From Bacillota bacterium (lineage in GTDB: Bacteria; Bacillota; Sulfobacillia; Sulfobacillales; Sulfobacillaceae), in the NCBI GenBank assembly GCA_023511625.1, contig JAIMBD010000012.1:1-64000 (forward strand): DNA of 64,000 bases, read 5' to 3'. This document shows positions 8,667 to 17,895 of this stretch, in pieces; position 1 is the first letter of the stretch, and the number at the start of each line of letters is the position of its first letter. The notes beneath the pieces are model-generated. The model had not been told where the DNA came from. It saw nothing but the letters and a program-made list of their open reading frames with translations, and ran no database searches. The position numbers and the translations under genes are program-made.

Positions 8667-10696
8667 GCCTGGTCCCCCCGCTCCAACAGGGGCTGCGCTC
8701 GCCGCCAAGCCAACGGGGCCCGCGGCTCGGCTGCCGTCACCACCTCGGCCGCCGGGCCGGTACGGTGGCTCATGGCCCAAAGGCTCGCCGCTACCAGCAC
8801 GTACATCCCGATCCAGATCCACGACACCATGGGGTTCACAAACACCTCCAAGGTGGCGATCTGCCCTCCGGGGTCCCATCCCTCCAGCACCACGTACAGG
8901 TCTTGGTTTAACCCGCCCAGGATAGCCACATCTGCCACCGGCTGGGCCGTGCCGGGGAAGAACGACGCCCCGGGAGCCAGCGTCCACTGGCGGGACCCCT
9001 GGATGACCGTGAGGTTCGCCTCGGTCGTCTGGTAACCTGGATGGGTGACGACGTCAAGCCCGTTGAACCGGATGCGGTAGTCGGCCACCGATACCCAGCT
9101 CCCCGGTTGCACCGTCTGGGTCACCGTGACGTTGTTGGTGTGCGAACCAATGACTCCGAGCACGATGATGAGAAAGGCGATGTGGGCCAGATATCCGCCG
9201 TACCGGCGCCGGTTTTGGGTAGCGGCGGCCCACAGCGCCCGCGGCCACGGGCGCGTCCCCGCCCTGATCCGGGCCTGGGCCGCCCGCGCATACTCTTGGA
9301 CCATCGAGCCCAGGGCAAAGACCGTGACCACGACGCCGCCTACGGCAAGCCCGGTGCGAAACCCGTCCGCCCAGGCCAAGGCGCCTGCCGCCAGGCCCGC
9401 CGCCCACGGCCATCGCTGCCGGCGCACGGCCTCGCGCAGGCGCGCATTGTACCAGGGCACGGCTGGAGCCAGCCCCAACAGGAGCACCAAGGCCAAGAAC
9501 ATCGGCGCCGTCATGCGGTTGAAGAAATGGACCGAGAGGACCACCGTCTGTCCCCACAGCGCCTGGGAGAGGACCGGATAGAAGGTGCCGACCAAGACCA
9601 CGGCCGCGATGGCCGTAAAGAAGACGTTTAATAGCAGGTAGAGGCTTTCTTTGGAGAAGGTATCCCCAAGCTCGATGCGGTCGCGCAACAGGTCGCGCCG
9701 TAGCCACAGCACCCCCACCGCATAGGCAAATCCCGCCCCCATGAGAATCAAGAAGTAGGGGCCGACGCCGGTGCCGGTAAAGGCGTGGACCGAGTTCTTG
9801 AGTACGCCGCTGCGCGTGATATAGGTTCCGACCAGGGTCAAAAGAAAACTCGAGACCCCCAAAATCGCCGTCCACCAGCGGAACATGCCGCGCCGCTCTT
9901 CCATCTGCAGCGCGTGCAAAAAGGCCGTCGCCGTCAGCCACGGCAACAAGGCGGCGTTTTCCACCGGGTCCCATTCCCAGTAACCGCCCCAGCCGAGCTC
10001 CATGTAGGCCCACATGCCCCCCAACACCAAAGCCGCCGAGCAAAACATCCAGGCCCACAAGGTCCACCGGCGCACCACAGCGGTCCACTCGCGGCTCGGC
10101 ACCCGTACCCACAGGGCCGCCAAAAGGTAAGCCGCCGGCACAGCAAGGCCAATCAGCCCGGTGTACATCGCCGGCGGATGGATGCTCATGACCACGTTTT
10201 GCAGCAACGGGTCCAGTCCGCTGCCGTCGGTAGGATGACCAGGTACCAGGCGAAAGGGGTTGGCTACAAAATTCGAGAGCCCCGTGAAAAACAGCAAAAG
10301 CCCGCCCAACAGCGGGACCACCATCGGCGTCATCTGCCCCTCGCGGGGCCACCCCCTCCAGGCGACCCACGCCGTGTACAGCGACAAGATCCAACCCCAG
10401 AACAGCACCGATCCGGAATCGCCGCCCCACAAGGCCGCCATGCGGTAGCCGATGGGCAAAGCCCGGTTGGTGTGGTTGAAGACCGCTTGCACCGCGAAGT
10501 CGCCCGTGACCAACAGGTATTCCAGCACCAGCACGGCCGTGGTCAAGGACACGGCCACGGCCACGGCCGCTCCGCGCACACTCTCTTGGGCGCGCAGATC
10601 CCGGCGCCGATTGGCCCACCACCCAAACCCCGTCACGTACAGCGCGCCCAAGCCCGCCAAAACCAGGGCGTATCGGCCGAGCAGGGGCATGGTCAT
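8663..10696 (-). CDS. ccmF: cytochrome c haem lyase subunit CcmF
   Basis: A 677-residue polytopic membrane protein of the HMP family, about 14 helices. The haem-handling tryptophan-rich motif is WGGYWEWDPVENAALLPWL; conserved histidine-bearing segments include FNHTNRALP and MSIHPPAMYTGL, and YITRSGVLKNSVHAF matches the family. CcmF takes haem from CcmE and attaches it to apocytochrome. The extracytoplasmic C-terminal domain (about 530-620) is present. It follows ccmE on the same strand after a 37-bp gap. Confidence 0.95.
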   Translation of the reverse strand: MTMPLLGRYALVLAGLGALYVTGFGWWANRRRDLRAQESVRGAAVAVAVSLTTAVLVLEYLLVTGDFAVQAVFNHTNRALPIGYRMAALWGGDSGSVLFWGWILSLYTAWVAWRGWPREGQMTPMVVPLLGGLLLFFTGLSNFVANPFRLVPGHPTDGSGLDPLLQNVVMSIHPPAMYTGLIGLAVPAAYLLAALWVRVPSREWTAVVRRWTLWAWMFCSAALVLGGMWAYMELGWGGYWEWDPVENAALLPWLTATAFLHALQMEERRGMFRWWTAILGVSSFLLTLVGTYITRSGVLKNSVHAFTGTGVGPYFLILMGAGFAYAVGVLWLRRDLLRDRIELGDTFSKESLYLLLNVFFTAIAAVVLVGTFYPVLSQALWGQTVVLSVHFFNRMTAPMFLALVLLLGLAPAVPWYNARLREAVRRQRWPWAAGLAAGALAWADGFRTGLAVGGVVVTVFALGSMVQEYARAAQARIRAGTRPWPRALWAAATQNRRRYGGYLAHIAFLIIVLGVIGSHTNNVTVTQTVQPGSWVSVADYRIRFNGLDVVTHPGYQTTEANLTVIQGSRQWTLAPGASFFPGTAQPVADVAILGGLNQDLYVVLEGWDPGGQIATLEVFVNPMVSWIWIGMYVLVAASLWAMSHRTGPAAEVVTAAEPRAPLAWRRAQPLLERGDQA

Positions 10697-10733
10697 ATGC
10701 CGGTCCTCCTTTAGACGCCCGCCACCGGGCAGG

Positions 10734-11138
10734 TTACCCGGCCGCCGCCGATGTGGCCGGCGTGTAGTGGTCCGGGCACTTCACCATCAACTTTTGCGCC
10801 ACAAAGACGCCCTGGGCATTCATCTGGCCTTCCACGATGGCATCGGCGTTCTGGAACTGTTCTGACGGCATCGGCCCTTGGTACTCCACCGGCAGCGACT
10901 GGCCGTCGCCCATCAGGGTAAAGCGCAAGGTACTGGTGGCGGAGTTATAGTGCACCGAACTCGCCAGCATGGTCCCCTCCACCCGCAGCACCTGGCCGCG
11001 GTATTGCGCGTAGTGCGTCCGATATTGCTGGACCGAGACGAAATACTGGGTAAACCGGTTCGCGCCGTGGAGCACGATAAACGCCAACGCCCCCACGATG
11101 ACCGCTGCGCCCACCTGCAACCGCAGTTTTTTCGACAT
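10734..11138 (-). CDS. ccmE: haem chaperone CcmE, CxxxY variant
   Basis: A 134-residue membrane-anchored OB-fold protein, first gene of the ccm operon. One N-terminal helix precedes the beta-barrel (YRGQVLRVEGTML, VEYQGPMPSEQF, VEGQMNAQGVFVAQKLMVK). The haem attachment motif is CPDHY, that is CxxxY, in place of the enterobacterial HxxxY; cysteine variants are known from archaea and Desulfovibrio and go with Ccm systems lacking CcmH. No ccmG, ccmH or ccmI is found in this operon, in agreement. Confidence 0.93.
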   Translation of the reverse strand: MSKKLRLQVGAAVIVGALAFIVLHGANRFTQYFVSVQQYRTHYAQYRGQVLRVEGTMLASSVHYNSATSTLRFTLMGDGQSLPVEYQGPMPSEQFQNADAIVEGQMNAQGVFVAQKLMVKCPDHYTPATSAAAG

Positions 11139-11164
11139 GTCCGACCTCGCCCCTCTGAGGCCCG

Positions 11165-11173
11165 ATTATAGCA
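11165..11173 (-). promoter_or_regulatory. extended -10 promoter of the ccm operon
   Basis: On the minus strand TGCTATAAT (perfect -10 with TG extension) lies 27 bp upstream of the ccmE ATG; a TTGGTT is 15 bp further upstream. This is the only clear promoter for the nine-gene minus-strand operon. Confidence 0.6.
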
Positions 11174-11516
11174 CAGTGTACTCGAAACCAAGGCCTGCCA
11201 ACCCGAGCCGGCGCGAAATGGGCCAAACGAACCAGTCCCTTCGAGCCATTCGGCCCTTGTGCGGCATGGCCACCCACGTCGGTAGCGCCCGACGACCGTC
11301 GCGCAGAACCGATGCGGGGACTAGGCCTCCGGGTTTGCTCCGCGTCCGAGGGCACCCCAAGGGCCGGGTAAGGATTGTGCCGGATCCGATGGGGTCGGGC
11401 CCGCGCCCCGGCGCGATCCTGACTACAGCGCGCCTCGGCATCTGGCCGCGGCCACGGCCAGCACCGCACTGCCAAGAAGCCTTGGCCGTCGCAAGGCCTT
11501 CCCCCAGCACAATAGA
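11174..11516. other. intergenic stretch without recognisable gene
   Basis: Open frames here are short and code for nothing that I recognise. It separates the ccm promoter from the terminator of the ThDP-enzyme gene. Confidence 0.5.
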
Positions 11517-11541
11517 CCCCGGCCTTTGGCCAAGGCCGGGG
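11517..11541 (-). terminator. hairpin terminator of the ThDP enzyme gene
   Basis: A perfect 10-bp stem (ccccggcctt/aaggccgggg) with a 5-base loop lies 24 bp beyond the stop codon of the minus-strand gene at 11565-13298. The minus strand continues TCTATTGT, a weak T-rich tail. Confidence 0.6.
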
Positions 11542-11564
11542 CGTGACGCAAGCGCGGCGAGCCC

Positions 11565-13298
11565 TCAGGGTGCCTCCACGCGGACGTTGACCACAGCCGA
11601 CGTACCCGACCGCACCGCTTCCAGCCCCCGCTTGAGGGCATCGCGCAGGGCTTCCGGGCGCTCGACGCGAATGGCCAAGGCACCGCCGGCGGCGCGGGCG
11701 ATCTCGTGATACTGAGGCGGGTCCGCAAACCGGTGGAAGAACTCGCGGGTAGCCGCAGCCACGCCGGTGGGATGCTGGCGCAGGGTGGAACGGCGCACGG
11801 CGTTCCAGCCGCCGTTGTCGTAGACCACCGTGAGAAACGGGGCCTGGTAGCGCTTGGCCATCCAGTACACCGCCGTGGGGATGCCGAAGATGAAGGCGCC
11901 GTCGCCACTGAGGTGGACCACCGTGCGGTCGGGCGCGGCGAGCTTTGCGCCCAACGCGGCTCCTCCGCCCCACCCGAGCGAGCTTCCCCCGCTGGAGAAG
12001 TAGGTGCCGGGCCGGGTCCGCTGCAGGTGTTGGATGGGCGCCATCTCGTTCACGACGATGTCGTCCGGGTCCAGCAAGGCGTTGACCTCGGCCGTGACGA
12101 AGTCGGGCCGAATGGCGCCCTCGGGTCCGATGGGGTCGGCCGGCGGCGGGACGTGGATGCGGTCGTACTCGGCCGCGATCCAGCGCCGCCGTTCCTCCAG
12201 GCGCTCCCCGTCCACGGTGCGGCCAGCCAGGTAAGCCTCGAGCTGCTCCAAGGCCACGCCGGTGTCGACCCGATACGCGGCGTCGATGGGGAGATGCCAC
12301 AAGGGGAAGGCTTCTTTGATGGGGTCGACGTCGAGATAGAACACCGAGGCCCCGGGCGCCGGCTGGGCGTCCATCGGCACCCACGGCAGGTCGCAATCCA
12401 GCACCAGCACCAGGTCGGCTTGCCGCACCAGCGCCGCCGCCTCGTACCCGAGGTGATGCGGATGGTGGTCGGGAAAGTTGAGGAACCGGCGTTGCGGCTG
12501 CACCACCCCGAGGCCCAGACGCTCACTCAGGCGCACCAACGCCTCGACGGCGGCCGGCTGCCGACCCAGGTAGGAGGTCACCACCAAGGGGCGCCGGGCC
12601 CGCAACAAGGCGTCCCCGATGCGGCGCACGGCCTCCGGCGCAAGTCCCGCCGGCTCCACCCGGGCCCAGGACGCGGTGCTCCAGGCGCGATCGGCCGGCT
12701 CCTCCAACATCTCCCGGGCCGCCACCAGGTATACCGGCCCCTTGGGATCGGCATTGGCCATCTGTGCCGCCCGGCCCGCCAGCATCCCTAAGACCCGCCC
12801 GGTCTTGGCCTCGTAACTCCACTTGACGTACTCGCGCACGATCCCGCGCTGGTCGTAGACATCCTGCACGAACTGGATGAAGTCGGAACGGCTGCCGGCC
12901 ATCTCCCCGTGCAAGGTGACCGACGACGCCCCTGCGATGATGAGCACCGGCACCCGCCCGCGCGCGGCGTTGTGCACCATGCCGCCGAGGTTCTGCGTGC
13001 CCACGTCGACATGGACCACCACCGCCTGCATGCGCCCCGAGACATCGGCGTAGCCCATGGCGGCGGCCAACGCCACCGTCTCGTGGGGACTGGTGATAAT
13101 CCGCGGTAACGGCTCCCCTTCGCGGGCCCGTCGCGCCCAACTCTCGACCAAAGCCGGGTGGTCGGTTCCCAGATTGACAAAGACGTACTCCACGCCGAGG
13201 TGCAAGAGCGCATCGGTCAGGGCATCTGCCCCCGTGTAGACCGTCTCGCGCGGCACCCCGACCACGCCGGAACGGTCCTCGGCATCTGGATTGGCCAT
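11565..13298 (-). CDS. thiamine-diphosphate-dependent enzyme (acetolactate synthase/benzoylformate decarboxylase superfamily)
   Basis: A 577-residue protein with the three-domain ThDP fold: N-terminal pyrimidine-binding domain with the activating glutamate in SPHETVALAAAMGYA (about 66-80), a central domain, and a C-terminal pyrophosphate-binding domain with the GDG..N motif (GDGAFIFGIPTAVYW ... DNGGWN, about 460-490). It could be a decarboxylase or carboligase; specificity cannot be read. RBS GGGAGG precedes ATG 13298. It lies 13 bp after an MFS transporter gene and opposite a Rieske oxygenase, so a role in breakdown of an aromatic or keto acid is inferred. Confidence 0.85.
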   Translation of the reverse strand: MANPDAEDRSGVVGVPRETVYTGADALTDALLHLGVEYVFVNLGTDHPALVESWARRAREGEPLPRIITSPHETVALAAAMGYADVSGRMQAVVVHVDVGTQNLGGMVHNAARGRVPVLIIAGASSVTLHGEMAGSRSDFIQFVQDVYDQRGIVREYVKWSYEAKTGRVLGMLAGRAAQMANADPKGPVYLVAAREMLEEPADRAWSTASWARVEPAGLAPEAVRRIGDALLRARRPLVVTSYLGRQPAAVEALVRLSERLGLGVVQPQRRFLNFPDHHPHHLGYEAAALVRQADLVLVLDCDLPWVPMDAQPAPGASVFYLDVDPIKEAFPLWHLPIDAAYRVDTGVALEQLEAYLAGRTVDGERLEERRRWIAAEYDRIHVPPPADPIGPEGAIRPDFVTAEVNALLDPDDIVVNEMAPIQHLQRTRPGTYFSSGGSSLGWGGGAALGAKLAAPDRTVVHLSGDGAFIFGIPTAVYWMAKRYQAPFLTVVYDNGGWNAVRRSTLRQHPTGVAAATREFFHRFADPPQYHEIARAAGGALAIRVERPEALRDALKRGLEAVRSGTSAVVNVRVEAP

Positions 13299-13311
13299 TG
13301 CGTCGCCTCCC

Positions 13312-14616
13312 TCACGTCACCAACTCTTCCAGTTCTTTGCGGGGCGCGATGGTACGGCCCAAGATCAGCGCCAAGGCGCCGGCGATCATCACCGCGCCCG
13401 CGATCCAGGCCGCCATGGCGGGGTGGCCGGAGTTCATGAGCTCGCCGTAGATGACCGGGGCCAAGGTCCCACCGCCGAGCATCTGCAGGGCGCTGACCAG
13501 CCCCACCCCGCTGCCGCGGGCACGGGTGGGAAATGATTCCGCAAAGTATCGCAGGGCGGAACCGAGTGCGCCCCCACCCACAAACCCGTACACGGCCAAG
13601 GCCATCATAACCCAAGCCACTCCGCCGCGGTGCGTCAACAGCCAAATGGCGAGTCCTCCGGCCAACGAGCCGATCAGCAACACCGTGCGCGGCCCCACCC
13701 GGTCCGAGACCACACCGGAGACCAGCTGGCCTACCAGCGCCGCCAGCCCCTCAATGGCGAACGAACCACTCGCGACCCCGATCGGCAGGTGGTTGTAGAT
13801 GGTCAGGTAGGTGACGCCGAGGACCAGGACGAACCCGTTGCCGAAGTTGCCGAAAAACCCATAGATCGCCGTCACCACTGTCTGGCGGCGAAGGTCCGGC
13901 GCGAACAGCTGGGCCCACTCGCTTTGGGTCGCTCGGCGGCGGTCGATGGCATAGTGCGTGCGCACCTCCGACGCCTGCCGGCGGGCTGCTCGCTTGACGG
14001 CGATGGCTTCGGCCGACCGCGGCGGCTCGCGTAGGAAGAGAAGGCAGGCTCCCGCGATGAGCAGTGGCCAAAAGCTCAAGAGAAACAAGATGCGCCAATG
14101 CCCCGTGGGCAAGATGGCGGCTCCGGCCAAACTGACGATGATGGCGCCGACCGAAAACCCCGCCTGCACCACAGCCATCAGCGTGCCGCGCCACTTCGAG
14201 GGCACCTCTTCGGACACGATCACCTCGGCCGGCTGCATGACCACCAGCGAGGTGCCGGCCAAGGCCCCGATGATGGCGTACTCCCAGGCCTGGGTGACGA
14301 GCGCCGTCAAGCCGCTGAAGACGGCAGAAAAGGCCAACGAGACAATCAGTGCAGGCTTGCGTCCCCAGCGGTCGAGAATCGGGCCAATGGCCAAATTGCC
14401 AAAGAACGTCACCAAAAACGAGGCGCTAAACACCATGGAACCCTGCGCGATGTTCATGTGCAGCGACTTGATGATGAGCGGCAGGGCCACATGCCGAATA
14501 CCCGAATCAAACTCGCAGCCCAGCATGCCCAAGGTGGCCAGCACCACCACCGTCGTGGCGTATCGGCGGCTGGCTGTTTCGGTTTGGGCCACTGCCTCTT
14601 CTTGTTCCCGGGCCAT
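13312..14616 (-). CDS. MFS transporter (metabolite/H+ symporter type)
   Basis: A 434-residue, 12-helix major facilitator. Motif A appears as GPILDRWGRKPA after helix 2 and again as SDRVGPRT after helix 8; PSKWRGTLMAVVQAGFSVGAI resembles the sugar/aromatic acid symporter subfamilies. It is the first gene of a two-gene operon with the ThDP enzyme and probably imports that pathway's substrate. RBS GGGGAGGG precedes ATG 14616. Confidence 0.88.
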   Translation of the reverse strand: MAREQEEAVAQTETASRRYATTVVVLATLGMLGCEFDSGIRHVALPLIIKSLHMNIAQGSMVFSASFLVTFFGNLAIGPILDRWGRKPALIVSLAFSAVFSGLTALVTQAWEYAIIGALAGTSLVVMQPAEVIVSEEVPSKWRGTLMAVVQAGFSVGAIIVSLAGAAILPTGHWRILFLLSFWPLLIAGACLLFLREPPRSAEAIAVKRAARRQASEVRTHYAIDRRRATQSEWAQLFAPDLRRQTVVTAIYGFFGNFGNGFVLVLGVTYLTIYNHLPIGVASGSFAIEGLAALVGQLVSGVVSDRVGPRTVLLIGSLAGGLAIWLLTHRGGVAWVMMALAVYGFVGGGALGSALRYFAESFPTRARGSGVGLVSALQMLGGGTLAPVIYGELMNSGHPAMAAWIAGAVMIAGALALILGRTIAPRKELEELVT

Positions 14617-14722
14617 GTCATTCCCTCCCCATGCGCCCGTGCCATGGTTGCTCGGATCCGTTGCCGAATTCCAAGAGACAACGAATCTCTCCTTGCCGTA
14701 GCCCTCGGCTACGGTTGCCGCA

Positions 14723-14752
14723 ATATTACCGCCTGCCTTTCGCTTGCGTCAA
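14723..14752 (-). promoter_or_regulatory. sigma-A-type promoter of the MFS/ThDP operon
   Basis: On the minus strand TTGACG, an 18-bp spacer and TAATAT. It lies 107 bp upstream of the MFS start codon in the divergent region shared with the Rieske oxygenase gene. Confidence 0.6.
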
Positions 14753-14903
14753 GTCATTTCATCATCTAATCGACGTCCCTGCGTGCAAATTCTTGCAACC
14801 GCTGCTCCGGCCCACAGAGAATGGGCTATGATGACGGTGCTATCCTGGCCCTCGCTCAGATGCTGCCCAGTGGCGAGGGAATTAGGACGAGGAGGCGGTT
14901 CAC

Positions 14904-16169
14904 ATGCTGACGGCAGCCGACAATCGATTGCTCACCCGGACGGGGCCGAAGACCCCCATGGGGCAGCTCTTGCGCCGGTACTGGATTCCGATCCTGTTGA
15001 GCGAAGAGCTGGCCGAACCGGGGGGGCCTCCAGTGCGCGTGCCCTTGTTGGGCGAATCCCTGGTGGCCTTTCGCAGCCCCGATGGAACGGTGGGATTGGT
15101 CGAGGAGGCCTGTCCCCATCGCCGGGCCTCGCTCTACTACGGGCGCAATGAGCCGGGCGGCATCCGCTGTCTTTATCACGGCTGGAAGTACGACCTTGAG
15201 GGCCGCTGCGTAGAGATGCCTACCGAGCCCCCTAAGAGCGCCTTTCGCGAGAAGATTCGCCTTGCGGCTTACCCCTGCCGCGAAGAGGCCGGCGTGATCT
15301 GGGCCTACCTCGGACCTCGCGAGGAAATGCCGCCGCTGCCCCGCTTCGAATGGATGACGGTGGCCGACTCGCAAAGATTTGTCAGCCGGCGTCTTCGTGA
15401 GTGCAACTACTTCCAAATCCTTGAAGGCGGTATGGACTCCAGCCACGTCGGGATCCTGCACGCCGACACCCGCTACTGGAACCGCGTCTTCAAGGCCTCC
15501 GAGGAGGAGGTGCGGATCTTATCGGTGGTCGACGCCTCGCCGGAATACTTCGTGGAGCCGGCGCCATGGGGATTGGTGATGGCGGCCCGCCGCGAGACGC
15601 CAGACCCGGGCCGCTTATACTGGCGGCTTACGCCGTGGATCCTGCCGTGGTACATCATCGTCCCGCCGTTTTTGGTCGACGCGCCCTACCGCATGGACGC
15701 CGTCATTCCCCTCGACGACCAGCACTCGTGGCTCTGGGCTTTCAGTTGGCACCCGGAGCGTCCGCTGACTGCCTACGAGCGCTATCTCTACAGCCATGGC
15801 ATCGAGGGCCACCTGCCGGCTCAACCGGGTACCGTACGCACCCTGCCCAACGCCGACAACGAATACCTCATCGACCGCGACCTCATCCGGTTTGGCGCCT
15901 TCAGCGGAATCAAGGCCGTACAGGTCCAGGATATGGCCATGCAGGACAGTCAAGGCCGCATCCTCGACCGCACCCGCGAGCACCTTGGCACCAGCGACAT
16001 CGCCATCATCGAAGCGCGCCGCACGCTGATCGGACTCGCCCGCCAACGGCCGCCAGCCGACCAATTGCCCGGCCGCACTCCCGAAAGCCATCGCGTGCGT
16101 TCGGTCACGCGCATTGTGGATGAAGCCACCGACCTTCGCACCCTCATCGCCGCGATGGTGATTCCCTGA
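14904..16169 (+). CDS. Rieske non-haem iron oxygenase, phthalate/vanillate type
   Basis: A 421-residue oxygenase subunit. The Rieske [2Fe-2S] ligands are CPHR (about residues 72-75) and CLYHGW (about 92-97). The mononuclear iron site is the segment EGGMDSSHVGILHAD (about 177-191), giving the H-x4-H pair plus a likely distal aspartate. Such enzymes hydroxylate or demethylate aromatic and related substrates and need a reductase, which is not in this window. RBS AGGAGG sits 9 bp before ATG 14904. Divergent transcription from a transporter and ThDP enzyme suggests one catabolic pathway. Confidence 0.92.
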   Translation: MLTAADNRLLTRTGPKTPMGQLLRRYWIPILLSEELAEPGGPPVRVPLLGESLVAFRSPDGTVGLVEEACPHRRASLYYGRNEPGGIRCLYHGWKYDLEGRCVEMPTEPPKSAFREKIRLAAYPCREEAGVIWAYLGPREEMPPLPRFEWMTVADSQRFVSRRLRECNYFQILEGGMDSSHVGILHADTRYWNRVFKASEEEVRILSVVDASPEYFVEPAPWGLVMAARRETPDPGRLYWRLTPWILPWYIIVPPFLVDAPYRMDAVIPLDDQHSWLWAFSWHPERPLTAYERYLYSHGIEGHLPAQPGTVRTLPNADNEYLIDRDLIRFGAFSGIKAVQVQDMAMQDSQGRILDRTREHLGTSDIAIIEARRTLIGLARQRPPADQLPGRTPESHRVRSVTRIVDEATDLRTLIAAMVIP

Positions 16170-16292
16170 CGACGCCCCCTCACCACCCGGCCGCAACTCG
16201 GCGAACCGGCTGGTGGGGGGCCCGCAGGCTCTTTGGGGGGGATCCGCCCTCCGGGTGCCTCGGGCGATGTGCATAACCGATCGCCCCATGGG

Positions 16293-16319
16293 CGTCTCCC
16301 ACCTGGGAGACGTTGTTCT
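16293..16319 (+). terminator. rho-independent terminator after the Rieske gene
   Basis: A perfect 9-bp stem CGTCTCCCA/TGGGAGACG with a 2-base centre, followed by TTGTTCT. It lies about 120 bp past the stop codon. Confidence 0.65.
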
Positions 16320-17057
16320 GGGGTGCGATGGGCTTATCCATAGGGATCGGGCCTGGCGTTCGCCGAAAGATTTCGATAGTGGTCCGGTACCGTCACGGTC
16401 CCCGAGCCGTAGGGCGTGTCGCCCCCACCGACCGGACCAGATGGATGGACGGAAGGCCGTATCGTGGACCGTGGAAAATGGGAGCCGTGAGCTTCGGACG
16501 GGGCCCAAAACCCCCACCCGAGCACGGTGTCGACCACCGCAACGTCATGCCGGCGATTGAGGGTGGCCTTTTCGCGCCGCCCAACACGGACCACCCCCCC
16601 TCCCCGGGAGCATCCCCTCTACTGCAGGCCTGACTGACGCCGCGGCCCTCTCGCTTAAGGACGATGGAGTTCTTGAGGTGCCCATAGCGCCCGGCCGCTT
16701 CGGCGTAGGGCGGCCGCCTGCGCGCCCTGCCCTAAGGTTTCCGCGCGCTGCCCGGGTTGCGCACCCGGTCTGCCGGGACAGGCCGGACGCGGCCGGGACC
16801 CGGCATGCCGACCGGGGCCACACCTTGGCCTCCCGATGGGTCGCCGGCCCCCCGGGGTAGACCGTGGGCTTAAGACGGTGACCGATGCACCGTGGACGCC
16901 GTTTACACACCAGCGGGGAGCGGCATTGCCCGCGCACGGCCAAAGTGGCGCCATCCGCCTCACCCGGGTTCGTTTCAGCCCAGGGCCTCAGCGATCCGCG
17001 CATGGACCAGGCCACGGTGCGGAGTATGGCCCCCGTTATTGCGCCGGCCTTCCAACC
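16320..17057. other. intergenic stretch without recognisable gene
   Basis: About 740 bp of high-GC sequence between the Rieske terminator and the repeats before the SIMPL gene. Several frames are open but none shows a known motif, a ribosome site or codon bias that I trust. Confidence 0.5.
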
Positions 17058-17089
17058 TCTGGGATTTTCTGTGTCTGGGATTTTCTATG
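17058..17089 (+). repeat. 16-bp tandem repeat, two copies, in the SIMPL gene leader
   Basis: TCTGGGATTTTCTGTG is followed directly by TCTGGGATTTTCTATG, one mismatch in 16. The pair ends 1 bp before the AAGGAGG ribosome site of the next gene. It is unusually A/T-rich for this region, so it may be a binding site or the 5' UTR. Confidence 0.75.
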
Positions 17090-17106
17090 TAAGGAGGATC
17101 GAACCC

Positions 17107-17895
17107 ATGTGGATTGCCCACCGTGTGACGCTGGGAGCCTCGGCCTTGTTAGGGGCACTCCTGTTTACCGGGTCGATGGCCCCGAACACGACGACGGCGA
17201 CTCCGCCGTTGACGGTGGTAGGCTTTGGCTTGGCGCCACTGCCTGCCGGCTCGTCTTCCCCCCCACAGCTCAACCTGACGTTGCAGGTCTCCGACGCCGC
17301 TGCGACCGCGGCCCTCGCCAGCTTGGAGCAGGATGTGGCCACGGTGCGCACCGCCTTGGCCAAAGCGGGCGTGCCGGACACCGCCATCACGGCCCAACCT
17401 CCGCAGCTCAACTACGTCCCGACGACATCCTCGACCACGTGCCAACGCCTAGAGAAACTCAAAGGTGTCCCGATTGCTTGCCCCTCCCCGGGGTTCCAGG
17501 CGTCGGAAAGCGTCCAGGTGCAGTTCTCCTCCCTCACCCAACTCGCAACCACGATCACCGCCACCCAAATTTCTCAAAGCCCCGGTGTCCAGAACGTCTG
17601 GATCGATTCCGGCAACCAAATCCCAGGAAAGCCGAGCGATGCCGCGCTGACGGCTGCCTATCGGCAGGCCCTGGCCGACGCCCAGCACACCGCCACGCTG
17701 CTGGCCCAAGCCCAGGGGATTCGCCTGGGAGCGGTGACCGCGATACGCCAAGGGGCCGGGGGCAGCGCGAGTTGTGGCGGGCCTGGATGCGGCCCCCTTC
17801 CACCGCCAGGGGTCACTCCGCCTGCCATCGGGCCTAACCAAGAGCTGGTGGCCGTAACCGTAACCTATGCCACCGAGCCAGCGAGTACCCCCTAG
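17107..17895 (+). CDS. SIMPL (DUF541)-like secreted protein
   Basis: A 262-residue protein starting at ATG 17107 behind GGAGG. An N-terminal hydrophobic segment (VTLGASALLGALLFTGSMAP) looks like a signal peptide or anchor. The SIMPL-type pattern follows: TVVGFGLAP, a helical stretch of repeated Ala residues (ATVRTALAKAGVPDTAITAQPPQL), a cysteine pair (C at TTCQRL and IACPSP) and the C-terminal ALADAQHTATLLAQAQGIRLGAVTAI with a final beta strand (VAVTVTYA). SIMPL proteins are periplasmic or surface proteins without a settled role. Confidence 0.75.
   Translation: MWIAHRVTLGASALLGALLFTGSMAPNTTTATPPLTVVGFGLAPLPAGSSSPPQLNLTLQVSDAAATAALASLEQDVATVRTALAKAGVPDTAITAQPPQLNYVPTTSSTTCQRLEKLKGVPIACPSPGFQASESVQVQFSSLTQLATTITATQISQSPGVQNVWIDSGNQIPGKPSDAALTAAYRQALADAQHTATLLAQAQGIRLGAVTAIRQGAGGSASCGGPGCGPLPPPGVTPPAIGPNQELVAVTVTYATEPASTP

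Noticed and set aside
9054-10622. A 522-codon minus-strand frame inside ccmF, and similar long antisense frames at 41413-42696 and 44873-46408.
   Set aside because: These are frame shadows in GC-rich coding sequence; composition is Arg/Gly/Pro-rich and no motif appears.
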